A DNA stretch of 64,000 nucleotides from an uncultured Caulobacterales bacterium (GCA_903884425.1 CAISEP010000002.1:1-64000); one strand, 5' to 3'; numbered from the stretch's first letter, positions 17,997 through 27,176 are shown. The notes: generated by a model not told the origin, from the letters alone. Program-made: numbers and translations.

Positions 17997-20003
17997 ATGA
18001 GCCAGACCGGCGCCCCCACCGATCCCATGGCCGCCCGCGTGGTGCAGGCGGCGGCGCGGCTCGCCACCGACCCCCGCGGGGCGGAGGCAGAGGCCCGTCG
18101 GCTGCTGCAGGGGGCCCCGCAGGATCCGCGCCTGCTGCTGATCCTCGGCTCGGCGCTGCGCCGTCAGGGGCAGTTCCGCCCGGCCCTGTCTGTGGTCGCG
18201 CCCCTGGCCCGGGCCTATCCCCGGGCCGCCAATACCCAGTACGAGCTGGGCATGATCCAGCTCGGCCTCGAGGATCGCGCCGCTGCGGCCGACGCCCTGC
18301 GCCGGGCGGTGGCCCTCAATCCCGACCAGGCGGAAGCCTGGCGCGCCCTGGGGGACCTGCTGTTCCTGGAAGGGGATGCGGAGGGGGCCGACACCGCCTT
18401 CCTCGAATTCGCCCGCGCCTCGGTGACATCGCCCGCCCTGAAGCCCGCGGCCCTGGACATCCGCCACGGACGGCTGGAGGCGGCGGCCGCAAAGCTGCGC
18501 ACCCACCTCTTGCGGACCCCGAACGACCTGGATGCCCTGGCCATGCTGGGGGGCGTCTATGTCCGCGAGGGTCGCTGGCGGGATGCGGAGACCCTGTTCG
18601 CCCATGCCCTAGAGGCCGTGCCGGACAGCCGGGCCAACCGCTTCAGCCTCGCCAATGCCCTGTTCCTGCAGCAGAAGGCCCCCCAGGGCCTGGCCGAGAT
18701 CAACCGCCTGCTGGAGGCCGACCCGGCCAATCCCGCCTACCGGAACCTGCAGGCGGCGTGCCTGGCGCTGATCGGCGACCACGCGGCGGTCAACCGGATC
18801 TACGAGGACCTGCTCGCCACCTATGGCCGCCAGCCGAAGATCTGGCTGAACTACGGCCACTCCCTGCGCGCCGTCGGGCGACAGGAGGAAGCGGTGGCCG
18901 CCTATCGCCGGAGCATTGCGCTGGCCCCCGGCCTGGGCGAGGCCTACTGGAGCCTGGCCAATCTCAAGGTGGTGAAGTTCACCCCGGAGGAGGAGGCGGC
19001 CATTGCCCGCATGGCCGACACCCCCACCCTGGCGGACGAGGACCGCATCCACTTGCACTACGCCATGGGCAAGGCGCGGGAAGACGGGGGCCGCCACGGG
19101 GAGGCCTTCGACCATTTCGCCAGGGGCGCGGCCCTGCGCCGGGCGAGATCCCCGTATGACATCGAGGAGTTGAAGGGGCTGGTGAGCCGAAGCCGCCGCC
19201 TGTTCACCCCGGACTTCCTGGACGCGCGCCGGGACGCCGGGTCCGACGACGACGCCCCGATCTTCATCCTGGGCCTGCCCCGGTCAGGCTCGACCCTGGT
19301 GGAGCAGATCCTGGCCAGCCACTCCCGCGTGGAGGGGACGATGGAGCTGCCGGACATCAACCACATGGTGCAGGACCTGATCCGGGCCGTCCCCGGCGGG
19401 ACCAGCGCCAGCTATCCCGACCTGCTGGCCGAGCTGCCGCCGGCCCGGCTGAAGGCCCTGGGGGAGGACTACATCGCCCGCACCCGGGTGCACCGGGTGA
19501 TGGGACGGCCCCTGTTCATCGACAAGATGCCCAACAATTTCCAGCATGTGGGCTTCATCCGCCTGATCCTGCCCAGGGCCCGGATCATCGACGCCCGGCG
19601 CCATCCGATGGGGGCGTGCTTCTCCGCCTTCAAGCAGCATTTCGCCCTGGGCCAGGACTTCTCCTACGACCTGACGGACCTGGGCACCTATTACCGGCTC
19701 TATGCGGAGCTGATGGCGCATTTCGACGCCGTGGCCCCCGGTGCGGTCTACCGGGTGATCTACGAGGACCTGGTGGAGGACACGGAGGGCCAGGTCCGCC
19801 GCCTGCTGGCCGCCTGCGGCCTGCCCTTCGAGGCGGAGTGCCTGGAATTCTACCGCAATACCCGGGCCGTGCGGACCGTCAGCTCCGAACAGGTGCGCCG
19901 ACCGATCTTCCGCGACGGGCTGGACCAGTGGCGGCACTACGCGCCCTGGCTTGCCCCTCTGGCCGAGGCCCTGGGCCCGGCCCTGGAGCATTGGCGGGAC
20001 TGA
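17997..20003 (+). CDS. TPR-repeat sulfotransferase
   Basis: A 668-residue protein. Residues 1-400 are tetratricopeptide repeats (helical pairs ending in phrases such as AVALNPDQAEAWRALGD and SIALAPGLGEAYWSLA). Residues from about 418 form a sulfotransferase domain with the PAPS 5'-phosphosulfate loop LPRSGSTLVEQIL and the 3'-phosphate region RIIDARRHPMG. It would transfer sulfate from PAPS to an unknown acceptor, protein tyrosine or glycan. No signal peptide, so cytosolic. It follows the TonB receptor. The ATG at 17997 lacks a strong ribosome site, so the start is uncertain. Confidence 0.85.
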   Translation: MSQTGAPTDPMAARVVQAAARLATDPRGAEAEARRLLQGAPQDPRLLLILGSALRRQGQFRPALSVVAPLARAYPRAANTQYELGMIQLGLEDRAAAADALRRAVALNPDQAEAWRALGDLLFLEGDAEGADTAFLEFARASVTSPALKPAALDIRHGRLEAAAAKLRTHLLRTPNDLDALAMLGGVYVREGRWRDAETLFAHALEAVPDSRANRFSLANALFLQQKAPQGLAEINRLLEADPANPAYRNLQAACLALIGDHAAVNRIYEDLLATYGRQPKIWLNYGHSLRAVGRQEEAVAAYRRSIALAPGLGEAYWSLANLKVVKFTPEEEAAIARMADTPTLADEDRIHLHYAMGKAREDGGRHGEAFDHFARGAALRRARSPYDIEELKGLVSRSRRLFTPDFLDARRDAGSDDDAPIFILGLPRSGSTLVEQILASHSRVEGTMELPDINHMVQDLIRAVPGGTSASYPDLLAELPPARLKALGEDYIARTRVHRVMGRPLFIDKMPNNFQHVGFIRLILPRARIIDARRHPMGACFSAFKQHFALGQDFSYDLTDLGTYYRLYAELMAHFDAVAPGAVYRVIYEDLVEDTEGQVRRLLAACGLPFEAECLEFYRNTRAVRTVSSEQVRRPIFRDGLDQWRHYAPWLAPLAEALGPALEHWRD

Positions 20004-20022
20004 GTGGGGAACAGCCCCCGTC

Positions 20023-20856
20023 TCAGCCGTGATGCACGGCCTTGGCGATCTGGGCGAACAGAGACAGGGCGGTGACCGCCTTCATCAGCAGGCCGAAGCC
20101 CGACACCCCCAGCATCATGAAGGCGATCCGGCGGAAGTTGATGTCCGACAGGCTCTTGTAGAGGCGCACCCCAAGCAGGGTCCCGGGCAGCACCACCGGC
20201 ACCGTCACCGCCGCCAGGGTCCAGAAGGCCGGGTTGAAGGTCTGCGGGTGCTGGATCGCCAGCAGGGCCAGGGAGATCACCTGCAGCACCAGGATGTAGG
20301 GCTGGACGATGGAGCGGGCCTCGTGCTTGCTCATCCGGTGCAGGCCCGTCCAGACCACCACCGCCGCCCCCGGAAAGGCGGTGAAGCCGCCGATCACCCC
20401 GCCGGTCAGTCCCACCAGCACGGACGGCTTCCACCCGGCAAAGGCGATCTTCATCCCCTCCGGCTTCAGGAGGGAATAGGCCGCATAGCCCACCAGGAAG
20501 GCCCCGAACACCAGCATCAGGGTCGGCGTCGGCAGGGACTGCAGGATGTAGAGGCCGATGGGCACGCCGACCAGGCCGCCCAGCAGATAGGGACCCGGCC
20601 CCTCGGGCCACCACTCCTTCAGCGGTCGCATGTCCGCCTTCAGCTGGCCCAGCGACATCAGCTGGTTGGCCGTGGACAGGGTCATCAGCAGCGGCACCCC
20701 CAGCTTCGGCGGCAGCAGCGCCAGGCAAAGCGCCCCCACGGCGGAAAATCCGAACCCGGACAGTCCGCTCATCAGACCGGAGAAGCCCAGGATCACAAGG
20801 ATGGTGATCAGCGAGGTCAGATCAATGTTGGACGGAAGATACTGAAGAAAATTCAA
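20023..20856 (-). CDS. TauE/SafE-family membrane permease (sulfite/sulfonate exporter family)
   Basis: A 277-residue polytopic membrane protein with about eight helices and the family features: GFSGLMSGLSGFGFSAVG in the first repeat and GGVIGGFTAFPGAAVV in the second. Family members export sulfite, sulfoacetate or related organosulfur anions, though many are unassigned. The start is taken as TTG at 20856, since AAGGA lies seven bases before it and the hydrophobic N-terminus begins there; upstream in-frame residues are a low-complexity Arg/Pro stretch. Downstream of the Tat-exported aminotransferase (100-base gap). Confidence 0.85.
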   Translation of the reverse strand: MNFLQYLPSNIDLTSLITILVILGFSGLMSGLSGFGFSAVGALCLALLPPKLGVPLLMTLSTANQLMSLGQLKADMRPLKEWWPEGPGPYLLGGLVGVPIGLYILQSLPTPTLMLVFGAFLVGYAAYSLLKPEGMKIAFAGWKPSVLVGLTGGVIGGFTAFPGAAVVVWTGLHRMSKHEARSIVQPYILVLQVISLALLAIQHPQTFNPAFWTLAAVTVPVVLPGTLLGVRLYKSLSDINFRRIAFMMLGVSGFGLLMKAVTALSLFAQIAKAVHHG

Positions 20857-20956
20857 GGTCTTGTCCTTACGCAACGCGAGCGGCCCGGCCAGGCCGGGGA
20901 TCGGGAGGGAAGCGTCCGTCGCCGGGCAAGGGGCCCGGCCGCCGGACCGTCGGGGT

Positions 20957-22126
20957 TCAGGCCATGATCTTGTCGAGGGCCGTGCAGAAGGCCTCCATCT
21001 CCGCCATCGACCCCACGGTGACTCGCGAGATGGTCGGCCAGATCGGCCAGGAGCGACCAATCTCGATGCTCTGGCCCCGGAAGGCGGTCTGCATGGCGCT
21101 GGCCGGGCGGGTCTTCCAGTCGATCATGAACATGTTGGCCTCGGTGGGAATGACCGACAGGCCGCGCTTCTTCAGATGGTCGAGGGCCACCCCCCGGGCC
21201 GCCTGCATCTCCCCCCGCCGGGCGGCGATCAGGTCGGCCGCGGTCAGGCTGGCGGTGGCACAGGCCAGGGACGGCAGCGGCAGGGCAAAGGACTGCATGC
21301 CCCCGTCATAGCGCATCATCCGGGCGAGCAGGTCCGGCCGCGCCATGGTGTAGCCCATGCGCATCCCCGCCATGCCGAAGATCTTCGAGAAGGTCCGCAT
21401 CACCACCACGTCCTTGCCCGCCGTGGCCATGTAGGAGGCGGTGGGGACATGGGCGAAGTGGGTATAGGCCTCGTCCACCAGGACGATGGACCCCTCGGGC
21501 TTGTTGGCCACCAGCCACTCGATGTCGGCAAGCGGCGTGACCGTGCCCGTGGGGTTGTTCGGCGTGCAGATGTAGTAGAGGCCGGCATTGGGATTGGCCG
21601 CCAGCATCGCCTTCACGTCATGGGTGTAGTCCTTGGTCAGCGGGACCCGGGCCACGGGGACCTTCAGCCATTCCGCCGTGCGGCCGGCCAGTTCGAAGGT
21701 GGGGTCCGCGGTGACCAGGCCCCGGGTCGGCGAGCAGAAGGTGACGACGCAGCGGGACAGGGGATCGCTCGACCCCGGCCAGGCTGCCACATGATCCTCG
21801 GGCACCCCCTCTACGGACATGACGGCCCGGACGAAGTCGCCCCGCTCGTCATGGGGGGAATAGCGGTTGCTGGAGGCGATGATGGCGGCTGCCGCGGCCT
21901 GGCCGGGGGCCAGGGGGCCGGTCCAGCACTCATTGGCACCGATCCGCACCTTGGCCGAGGGGGCCGGGTCCGGATGCCCGCCCGACGCCCAGGCCGGTGT
22001 GCCGCGGGTCGCCACCGCCAGTCCGGCCCCTGCGCCGAACACCGTGGCAATGGCCATCAGCCGTCTGCGGGAAAAGCCCCGGCGAAGCAGGTCGTCGGTG
22101 GTCTCGGCGTCGAGGGGCGGTGCCAT
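20957..22126 (-). CDS. Tat-exported PLP-dependent aminotransferase (HisC-like)
   Basis: A 389-residue fold-type I aminotransferase. It has the PLP Lys in TFSKIFGMAGMRMGY, the Asn-Pro motif CTPNNPTGT and VDEAYTHF, as in histidinol-phosphate aminotransferases. Unusually it starts with a clear twin-arginine signal, FSRRRLMAIA, followed by a hydrophobic stretch and an AWA-type cleavage site (about residue 47). It should therefore fold with PLP in the cytosol and work in the periplasm. Histidine synthesis is unlikely there; the real amino donor and acceptor are unknown. GGGAG lies eight bases before the ATG. Neighbours are TauE/SafE and a sorbosone dehydrogenase-like lipoprotein. Confidence 0.85.
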   Translation of the reverse strand: MAPPLDAETTDDLLRRGFSRRRLMAIATVFGAGAGLAVATRGTPAWASGGHPDPAPSAKVRIGANECWTGPLAPGQAAAAAIIASSNRYSPHDERGDFVRAVMSVEGVPEDHVAAWPGSSDPLSRCVVTFCSPTRGLVTADPTFELAGRTAEWLKVPVARVPLTKDYTHDVKAMLAANPNAGLYYICTPNNPTGTVTPLADIEWLVANKPEGSIVLVDEAYTHFAHVPTASYMATAGKDVVVMRTFSKIFGMAGMRMGYTMARPDLLARMMRYDGGMQSFALPLPSLACATASLTAADLIAARRGEMQAARGVALDHLKKRGLSVIPTEANMFMIDWKTRPASAMQTAFRGQSIEIGRSWPIWPTISRVTVGSMAEMEAFCTALDKIMA

Positions 22127-22332
22127 CCTTGTGTCTCCCTGCGCGGAACGCCCTCGTTTGATCTCGTCGGGACTGCGCGCTTGCGGCGTGCATCGGACGA
22201 TCCCGGACCCAACACAATATGCCCGTATCGCACAGCATCGCGAGCGGGAATATTTGACCGCTTGCGCCCTGTTTTGGATCAGGAAAGGGCAGGCTTGCCC
22301 AAATCGGCGTCAACTGCCCCTGAGGTGCAGAT

Positions 22333-23670
22333 TCACGGCGCGGCCGGGGTCACCCGCCAGATCACGCCGCCCACGTCATCCGCCACCAGCAGCGCCCCGC
22401 GGTGATCCACCGCCACGCCGACGGGACGGCCCATGGCCTGGCCCTTGTCGTCCAGGAACCCGCTCAGCACGTCCTGGGGCAGGCCCACCGGGTGCCCGTC
22501 CCGGAAGCGGATGAAGATCACCTTGTAGCCGGTGGGCACCGACCGGTTCCATGAGCCATGCTGGCCGATGAAGACCCCGCCGTGATAGGCCGACGGCAGC
22601 AGGTCTCCCCGGTAGAAGACGAGCCCGAGGGAGGCCGTGTGCGCCCCCAGGGCATAGTCCGGCGCGATGGCCCGGGCCACCAGGTCCGGGCGCTGGGGCT
22701 TGGGTCGCACATCCACATGGCTGCCGTAGTAGCTGTAGGGCCAGCCATAGAAGGCCCCCGGCGTCACCGAGGTCATGTAGTCCGGCACCAGGTCGTCGCC
22801 GATCTCGTCCCGCTCGTTCACCGCGGTCCACAGCGCCCCGGTCACCGGCTCGAAGTCCATCCCGTTGGGGTTGCGCAGGCCGGAGGCGAAGACCTCGCTC
22901 GTCCCCGTGGCCAGATCCACCTTCAGGATCGCGGCGCGGTGGGTCTCGTTCTCCATGCCGTTCTCGCCGACATTGCTGTTCGATCCCACCGTGGCATAGA
23001 GCGAACGCCCGTCCGGGGCGGCGATGATGTTCTTGGTCCAGTGGTGGTCGATATCACCCGCCGGCAGGTCGGCCACCTTCACCGGTGCCGCGCCGACCGA
23101 GGTCTGGCCAAGCGTGAAGGGCACCTTCAGGATCGCATCGGTGTCGGCCACATAGAGGCTGTCTCCCAGCAGCACCATGCCGAAGGGGGAGCGCAGGCCC
23201 TTCATCAGGTCGGTGCGGGCGCTGGCCCGGCCGGTCCCGCCGGGGTCCTGCAGCAGCACGATCCGGTCCGGGCTCTTCACCCCGGCCCCGGCCGCACCCA
23301 TGATCGTCCGCTCCGCCACGCCACGCAGGCCGGGGGTGCCCTTGAGGCCGGAGGGGGTGTTGGACTCCGCCACCAGCACGTCGCCATTGGGAAGCGGCAG
23401 GATCCAGCGGGGATGGTCGAGCCCGGTGGCAAAGGCCTCGACCTTCAGGCCGGGTGCCGCGACCGGCGTCCGTCCGGCCGGCCAGCCCACCACCTTGGCG
23501 ATCTTCACCGTGGGGACGAGGCCCCCGTGCGGCTTCACCAGGGTCGGATGGGGGCCGAAGGTGGCCGATTCCGGCAGGGCGGCGTGCCGGTTGCACCCCG
23601 CCAGGCCCAGGACGGCCAGGGCCGCCAGGCCGCCGGCAAGGCCCGTCGTCATCGTCTTCCGCTCGCGCAT
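22333..23670 (-). CDS. Sorbosone dehydrogenase-like lipoprotein (PQQ beta-propeller)
   Basis: A 445-residue protein with a lipoprotein signal ending LAGC (Cys at about residue 26). The rest reads as a six-bladed soluble quinoprotein glucose/sorbosone dehydrogenase propeller: [68 protein letters not shown]. Such proteins oxidise aldoses with PQQ at the outer face of the inner membrane or in the periplasm; many are unassigned. A second in-frame ATG lies six codons in (23652) and would also give a lipoprotein signal. Confidence 0.82.
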   Translation of the reverse strand: MRERKTMTTGLAGGLAALAVLGLAGCNRHAALPESATFGPHPTLVKPHGGLVPTVKIAKVVGWPAGRTPVAAPGLKVEAFATGLDHPRWILPLPNGDVLVAESNTPSGLKGTPGLRGVAERTIMGAAGAGVKSPDRIVLLQDPGGTGRASARTDLMKGLRSPFGMVLLGDSLYVADTDAILKVPFTLGQTSVGAAPVKVADLPAGDIDHHWTKNIIAAPDGRSLYATVGSNSNVGENGMENETHRAAILKVDLATGTSEVFASGLRNPNGMDFEPVTGALWTAVNERDEIGDDLVPDYMTSVTPGAFYGWPYSYYGSHVDVRPKPQRPDLVARAIAPDYALGAHTASLGLVFYRGDLLPSAYHGGVFIGQHGSWNRSVPTGYKVIFIRFRDGHPVGLPQDVLSGFLDDKGQAMGRPVGVAVDHRGALLVADDVGGVIWRVTPAAP

Positions 23671-23826
23671 CTCAGGTCCGCCTGTCCTTGTTTCCCTCCC
23701 ATTCTAGGGCCTGCGACGGCCGGACACAGCAAAATCATCCACAGCTTGCGGAAATCATCCACAGGACCCGTCCCCGCGGTCGCGACGGACTTGCGCGGCG
23801 GCCCGGCTTGGACCATCTCCCATTTC

Positions 23827-24546
23827 ATGTCAGACGAAGCCCCCCGCCAGAGCCCCATCCGCGCCATCGTCGCACCGGTGACGCCGCTGCAGCAGAACTG
23901 CACCATCGTGTGGTGTCCCAGGACCCTGCAGGCGGCGGTGATCGATCCGGGCGGGGACCTGCCGCACCTGTTGAAGGCCGTGGCCGACCACGGCCTGACC
24001 GTCACCAAGATCTGGATCACCCACGCGCACATGGACCATGCCGGTGCCGCCGCGGCGCTGAAGGAAGCCACCGGCGCGGTGATCGAGGGCCCGCACCGGG
24101 ACGACCAGTTCTGGATCGACCGGATCGAGGAGAGCGGCCAGCGCTACGGCATTCCCGACGCCCGCAGCTTCACCCCCGACCGCTGGCTCGAGGACGGGGA
24201 CGAGGTGACCCTGGGCGAGACCCGGTTCCTGGTCCGCCACTGCCCGGGCCACACCCCCGGCCACGTGGTCTTCATCCACCCCGAGGCGCGTTTCGCCCAG
24301 GTGGGGGACGTGCTGTTCAAGGGATCGGTGGGCCGCACGGACTTCCCCCGGGGGGACTTCAACCAGCTGATGGCCTCGATCACCGAGCGGCTGTGGCCCA
24401 TGGGCCCGGACATCGCCTTCGTGCCGGGCCACGGCCCCATGTCCACCTTCGGGGCCGAGCGCAAGACCAACCCCTTCGTGGCCGACGTGATCCTGGGCAC
24501 CGGCGGCCAGTCCCCGGACGCGGCCTCCGCCCCCCGCTATTCCTGA
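23827..24546 (+). CDS. Metallo-beta-lactamase-fold hydrolase (glyoxalase II-like)
   Basis: A 239-residue cytosolic protein with the binuclear zinc motif THAHMDHAG, further His and Asp ligands in HCPGHTPGH and QVGDVLFKGSVGRTDFP, and the closing PGHGPMST. This is the short GloB-like (YcbL/hydroxyacylglutathione hydrolase) arrangement. Typical action is thioester hydrolysis; the exact substrate is not deducible. The ATG at 23827 starts MSDEAPRQ. It converges on the MXKDX gene with a strong hairpin between them. Confidence 0.88.
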   Translation: MSDEAPRQSPIRAIVAPVTPLQQNCTIVWCPRTLQAAVIDPGGDLPHLLKAVADHGLTVTKIWITHAHMDHAGAAAALKEATGAVIEGPHRDDQFWIDRIEESGQRYGIPDARSFTPDRWLEDGDEVTLGETRFLVRHCPGHTPGHVVFIHPEARFAQVGDVLFKGSVGRTDFPRGDFNQLMASITERLWPMGPDIAFVPGHGPMSTFGAERKTNPFVADVILGTGGQSPDAASAPRYS

Positions 24547-24556
24547 CCCCAATACG

Positions 24557-24587
24557 AAAAGCGCGCCCCGGCGGGACCGGAGCGCGC
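24557..24587 (-). terminator. Intrinsic terminator for the MXKDX gene (minus strand)
   Basis: Arms GCGCGC (24561-24566 and 24582-24587) with inner CCGG pairing and one mismatch. On the minus strand TTTT follows directly. It probably also stops the plus-strand MBL gene. Confidence 0.8.
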
Positions 24588-24609
24588 CTCGATTTCGGGG
24601 ACCGGAGGG

Positions 24610-24900
24610 TCAGTGCTTGGGCGACATCTTGTCCGAGGACATGCTGTCCCCCGTCATCTTGTCCGAAGCCATCTTGTCGGCCGCCATCTTGTCACCAGCC
24701 ATCTTGTCCGACGCCATCTTGTTCATGGCCTTGGCGTGAGGCTTGGCCTTGGCCATGGGCTTGGCGGGGGCCATCGCGTCCGGCTTCATGGCGTCCGACT
24801 TCATCGCATCCGGGGCCATGGCCGACTGGGCGAGGGCCGTACCGGCGGCCACGGCGGTGCCGAGGGCAGCGACGGCGATCAGGGTGAGGAGCTTGGTCAT
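24610..24900 (-). CDS. Pentapeptide MXKDX-repeat exported protein
   Basis: A 96-residue protein: a signal peptide (MTKLLTLIAVAALGTAVAAG, cleavage near ALA-QSA), then Met/Lys/Asp-rich five-residue repeats (units such as MASDK, MAGDK, MAADK, MTGDS). The many Met and acidic residues suggest metal binding in the periplasm, but the family has no proven function. It follows the DUF1223 gene on the same strand (104-base gap), whose ECF promoter may serve both. It ends at a strong terminator. Confidence 0.85.
   Translation of the reverse strand: MTKLLTLIAVAALGTAVAAGTALAQSAMAPDAMKSDAMKPDAMAPAKPMAKAKPHAKAMNKMASDKMAGDKMAADKMASDKMTGDSMSSDKMSPKH
24623..24727 (-). repeat. 15-base tandem repeats within the MXKDX gene
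   Basis: About seven imperfect copies of a 15-base unit with core CATCTTGTC encode the five-residue repeats. Repeat number could vary between strains by slippage. Confidence 0.8.
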
Positions 24901-25004
24901 GGGTCTTCGTCTTTCCTGGGTTGAGCGCACAGGGGCGCGGTGAGACGCCCCGGAAAAGCCCGCGGCGAATGGCGTGAAGGCAGTCTTGTGAAGCGGCGGT
25001 TGCC

Positions 25005-25727
25005 TCAGAGCGTGGCGGCGGCCAGGATCGGCCCGGTCCCCGGAGACTGGACCAGCACGGCGCTGGCCAGCCCCGCAGGCGCGGGCGGCAGGGTCAGGCG
25101 CGCCGCGGCACCGGACCAGGTGCCAAGGTGCACCAGGCTGCGGACCACATGGGCGTGCGGCAGGGTGCGGCCGGTGTTCTCGCCCCGGCGGACGGGGACC
25201 TCGATCACGCCGGGCTCGTAGCGGACCAGCCAGACATCGGCGGGCGCGGTGCGGGGGGCGGCCCCGGCCGACAGGCTCACGGCCCCGGCCTCCGCCTCGA
25301 TCCTGGGACCGGCCAGCGGCGGGCCCTGCAGCAGGGCCTCGATCTCCGCCAGATGCTGGCCCACCGTGTCCGCGCGACCGTTCACCACCACCTGCGGGGT
25401 GTAGACATTGTCGTGGTGCAGGCCCCGGGCATAGGCCCACTGCCGGGCGGTGAAGGCCGGGCTGGCAAAGGTGTCCTTCCAGCCGAGCGAGTCCCAGTAG
25501 GTGACCCCGAAACTCAGGGCCAGCACATCCCGGCGGCTGGACAGGGTGCGGATGTTGTCATTGGCCGGGGGGCAGGACGAGCAGCCCTGGCTGGTGAACA
25601 GCTCCACCACCGCCAACTGCGGTCGCGCGGCAGCGGCGGCGTCGAGGGCCGACAGCGCCACGGCGGCGGCGGCGATCAGCGCGATCCGGCCGGGATGGCG
25701 GGGGCGTCGGAAGGAAGGGCTGGGCAT
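25005..25727 (-). CDS. DUF1223 thioredoxin-like exported protein
   Basis: A 240-residue protein with a basic N-terminus, a hydrophobic signal segment ending AAAARP, then VVELFTSQGCSSCPPAN, the DUF1223 signature with a CxxC-like pair (GCSSC) in a thioredoxin-like fold, and the family element YTPQVVVNG. Probably a periplasmic redox or metal-stress protein. The start must lie downstream of the ECF promoter at 25787-25812, which rules out the upstream ATG at 25805; ATG at 25727 (MPSPSFRR) and 25751 (MRRTG) remain, the first giving a normal signal peptide. It faces the sigma operon. Confidence 0.85.
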   Translation of the reverse strand: MPSPSFRRPRHPGRIALIAAAAVALSALDAAAAARPQLAVVELFTSQGCSSCPPANDNIRTLSSRRDVLALSFGVTYWDSLGWKDTFASPAFTARQWAYARGLHHDNVYTPQVVVNGRADTVGQHLAEIEALLQGPPLAGPRIEAEAGAVSLSAGAAPRTAPADVWLVRYEPGVIEVPVRRGENTGRTLPHAHVVRSLVHLGTWSGAAARLTLPPAPAGLASAVLVQSPGTGPILAAATL

Positions 25728-25786
25728 CTCGGTCTGTCCCGTGCGGCGCATGTGCAGAGCCCCGGTGCGCGGCTCACACAGTTCCA

Positions 25787-25812
25787 TTCGGACGGCGGCG
25801 ACCATTGGTTAC
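25787..25812 (-). promoter_or_regulatory. ECF-sigma promoter of the DUF1223 operon
   Basis: On the minus strand, GTAACC (25812-25807), exactly 16 bases, then CGAA (25790-25787). As I recall it, this is the promoter form described for SigF of Caulobacter. Its position fixes the DUF1223 start to 25751 or 25727. Confidence 0.7.
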
Positions 25813-25894
25813 ACGCCGGGCGCGCCGATTCACGAAAGCGTGAACGCCCGATCTGCCCTCCGCCGGGTGGCGCAAGGGTGCGATCCCGGCCAGT

Positions 25895-25920
25895 GTAACC
25901 TTGTGCGGGTTCCGGACGTA
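25895..25920 (+). promoter_or_regulatory. ECF-sigma promoter of the sigma/NrsF operon (autoregulation)
   Basis: GTAACC (25895-25900), exactly 16 bases, then CGTA (25917-25920), 26 bases before the TTG start. Same words as the two other sites, implying the sigma factor drives its own operon. It is divergent from the DUF1223 promoter, about 85 bases away. Confidence 0.65.
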
Positions 25921-25946
25921 GTCTCCCGCAAGGGGCTTGGACGCGA

Positions 25947-26507
25947 TTGACCGAGGCGGAACTGAAAGCCCTGATGCTGGCCGGTCTGGCCGGTGACGCG
26001 GCGGCCCATGCCCGGCTGCTCGCGGCCCTGGCCCCGCGGCTGCGGGCCTATTTTGCCCGGCGGATGGGCGCGAACCCCGGCGCGGCGGAGGATCTGGTGC
26101 AGGAGACACTGCTCGCCATCCATCTCAAGCGCGGCCTCTATGACCGCGACCAGCCGCTGATGCCGTGGGTACTGGCCATTGCCCGCTACAAGCTGGTGGA
26201 CAGCTGGCGGCGCAGCGGCCGACGGAAGATGGAGGCCCTGGACGAGGTGGACGAACTGGTGGCGGAGGAGACGGCGGACGGAACCATGGCCCGTCGGGAC
26301 CTGGGGGTGCTGCTGGCCCGCCTGCCCCGTCGGCAGCAGGCCCTGCTGCACGACGTGCGGATCGAGGGCCTGTCCATGGCAGAAGCTGCGGAACGGCACG
26401 GGCTCAGCGTCGCCGCGGTGAAGGTGACCCTGCACCGCAGCCTCAAGGCCCTGCAGGCCCTGGTGGGCGTGACACGGTCCACCTCGGACGGGGAGATCGA
26501 GCCGTGA
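25947..26507 (+). CDS. sigF: ECF RNA polymerase sigma factor (SigF-like, paired with NrsF)
   Basis: A 186-residue sigma-70-family factor: region 2 (about residues 25-90, AEDLVQETLLAIHLKRGLYD and PWVLAIARYKLVDSWRR) and region 4 (about 120-175, LLARLPRRQQALLHDVRIEG and the helix-turn-helix GLSVAAVKVTLHRSLKAL). There is no region 3. It overlaps by four bases (GTGA) the gene of an NrsF-type membrane protein, the expected anti-sigma partner. In Caulobacter the homologous pair responds to heavy-metal or oxidative insult. The TTG start is preceded by a GGA five bases away and lies 26 bases after its own promoter. Confidence 0.88.
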   Translation: MTEAELKALMLAGLAGDAAAHARLLAALAPRLRAYFARRMGANPGAAEDLVQETLLAIHLKRGLYDRDQPLMPWVLAIARYKLVDSWRRSGRRKMEALDEVDELVAEETADGTMARRDLGVLLARLPRRQQALLHDVRIEGLSMAEAAERHGLSVAAVKVTLHRSLKALQALVGVTRSTSDGEIEP

Positions 26508-27151
26508 ACACCGACGAGCTGATCGCCATCCTGGCACGGGATGCCCGACCGGTCCGCGACGGGCTGGTCCAGCGCCGCCTGGCCACCTTCACCGGGGCGG
26601 GGCTGTGCGCCAGCCTGTTGCTGCTGCTGGCCTGGCTGCCCCCGCGCCCCGACCTGCCCCAGGCCCTGCACGGCACCATCTTCTGGGCCAAGGGGGCCTA
26701 CACCCTGTGCTTCGCCCTTGTCGGGGCCCGGGCGCTGGAGCGTCTGGCCCGGCCGGACGGGCGGGTCCCGCCTGGGGTGCCGGGCCTGCTGGCCATGGCC
26801 GTCGCCCTGATGGCAGGGGCGGCGGTGATCGGGCTGGCAAGGGCCGCGCCGGACCTGCGGATCGCCCTGTGGATGGGAGACAGCGCCCCGGTTTGCAGCC
26901 TGCGCATCGTGGCCCTGGCCGGGCCCCTGCTGCTCATGACCCTGGCGGCGACCCGCAGCCTCGCCCCCACCCGCCTGCGCACGGCGGGGGCCGCGGCCGG
27001 GCTGCTGGCGGGCGGGCTGTCGGCCTCGGTCTATGCCCTGCACTGCCCGGAGAGCGCGCCCGCCTTCATCGTCTGCTGGTACAGCCTGGGCATGCTGAGC
27101 TGCGCCGCCATCGGGGCCCTGGTCGGTCCGGCGATCCTGCGCTGGCGCTGA
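26504..27151 (+). CDS. nrsF: NrsF-family (DUF1109) integral membrane anti-sigma factor
   Basis: A 215-residue protein with a short cytosolic N-terminus (MNTDELIAILARDARPV) and about six transmembrane helices, matching NrsF/DUF1109. Four Cys in the membrane or loop parts (including PVCSL, LHCPES, IVCWYS and LSCAAI) are candidates for metal or redox sensing. Inferred: it binds the sigma factor at rest and lets go under stress. GTG start overlapping the sigma stop indicates translational coupling. Confidence 0.85.
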   Translation: MNTDELIAILARDARPVRDGLVQRRLATFTGAGLCASLLLLLAWLPPRPDLPQALHGTIFWAKGAYTLCFALVGARALERLARPDGRVPPGVPGLLAMAVALMAGAAVIGLARAAPDLRIALWMGDSAPVCSLRIVALAGPLLLMTLAATRSLAPTRLRTAGAAAGLLAGGLSASVYALHCPESAPAFIVCWYSLGMLSCAAIGALVGPAILRWR

Positions 27152-27176
27152 GCGTCACACGCCGCTGCGGCACCCG

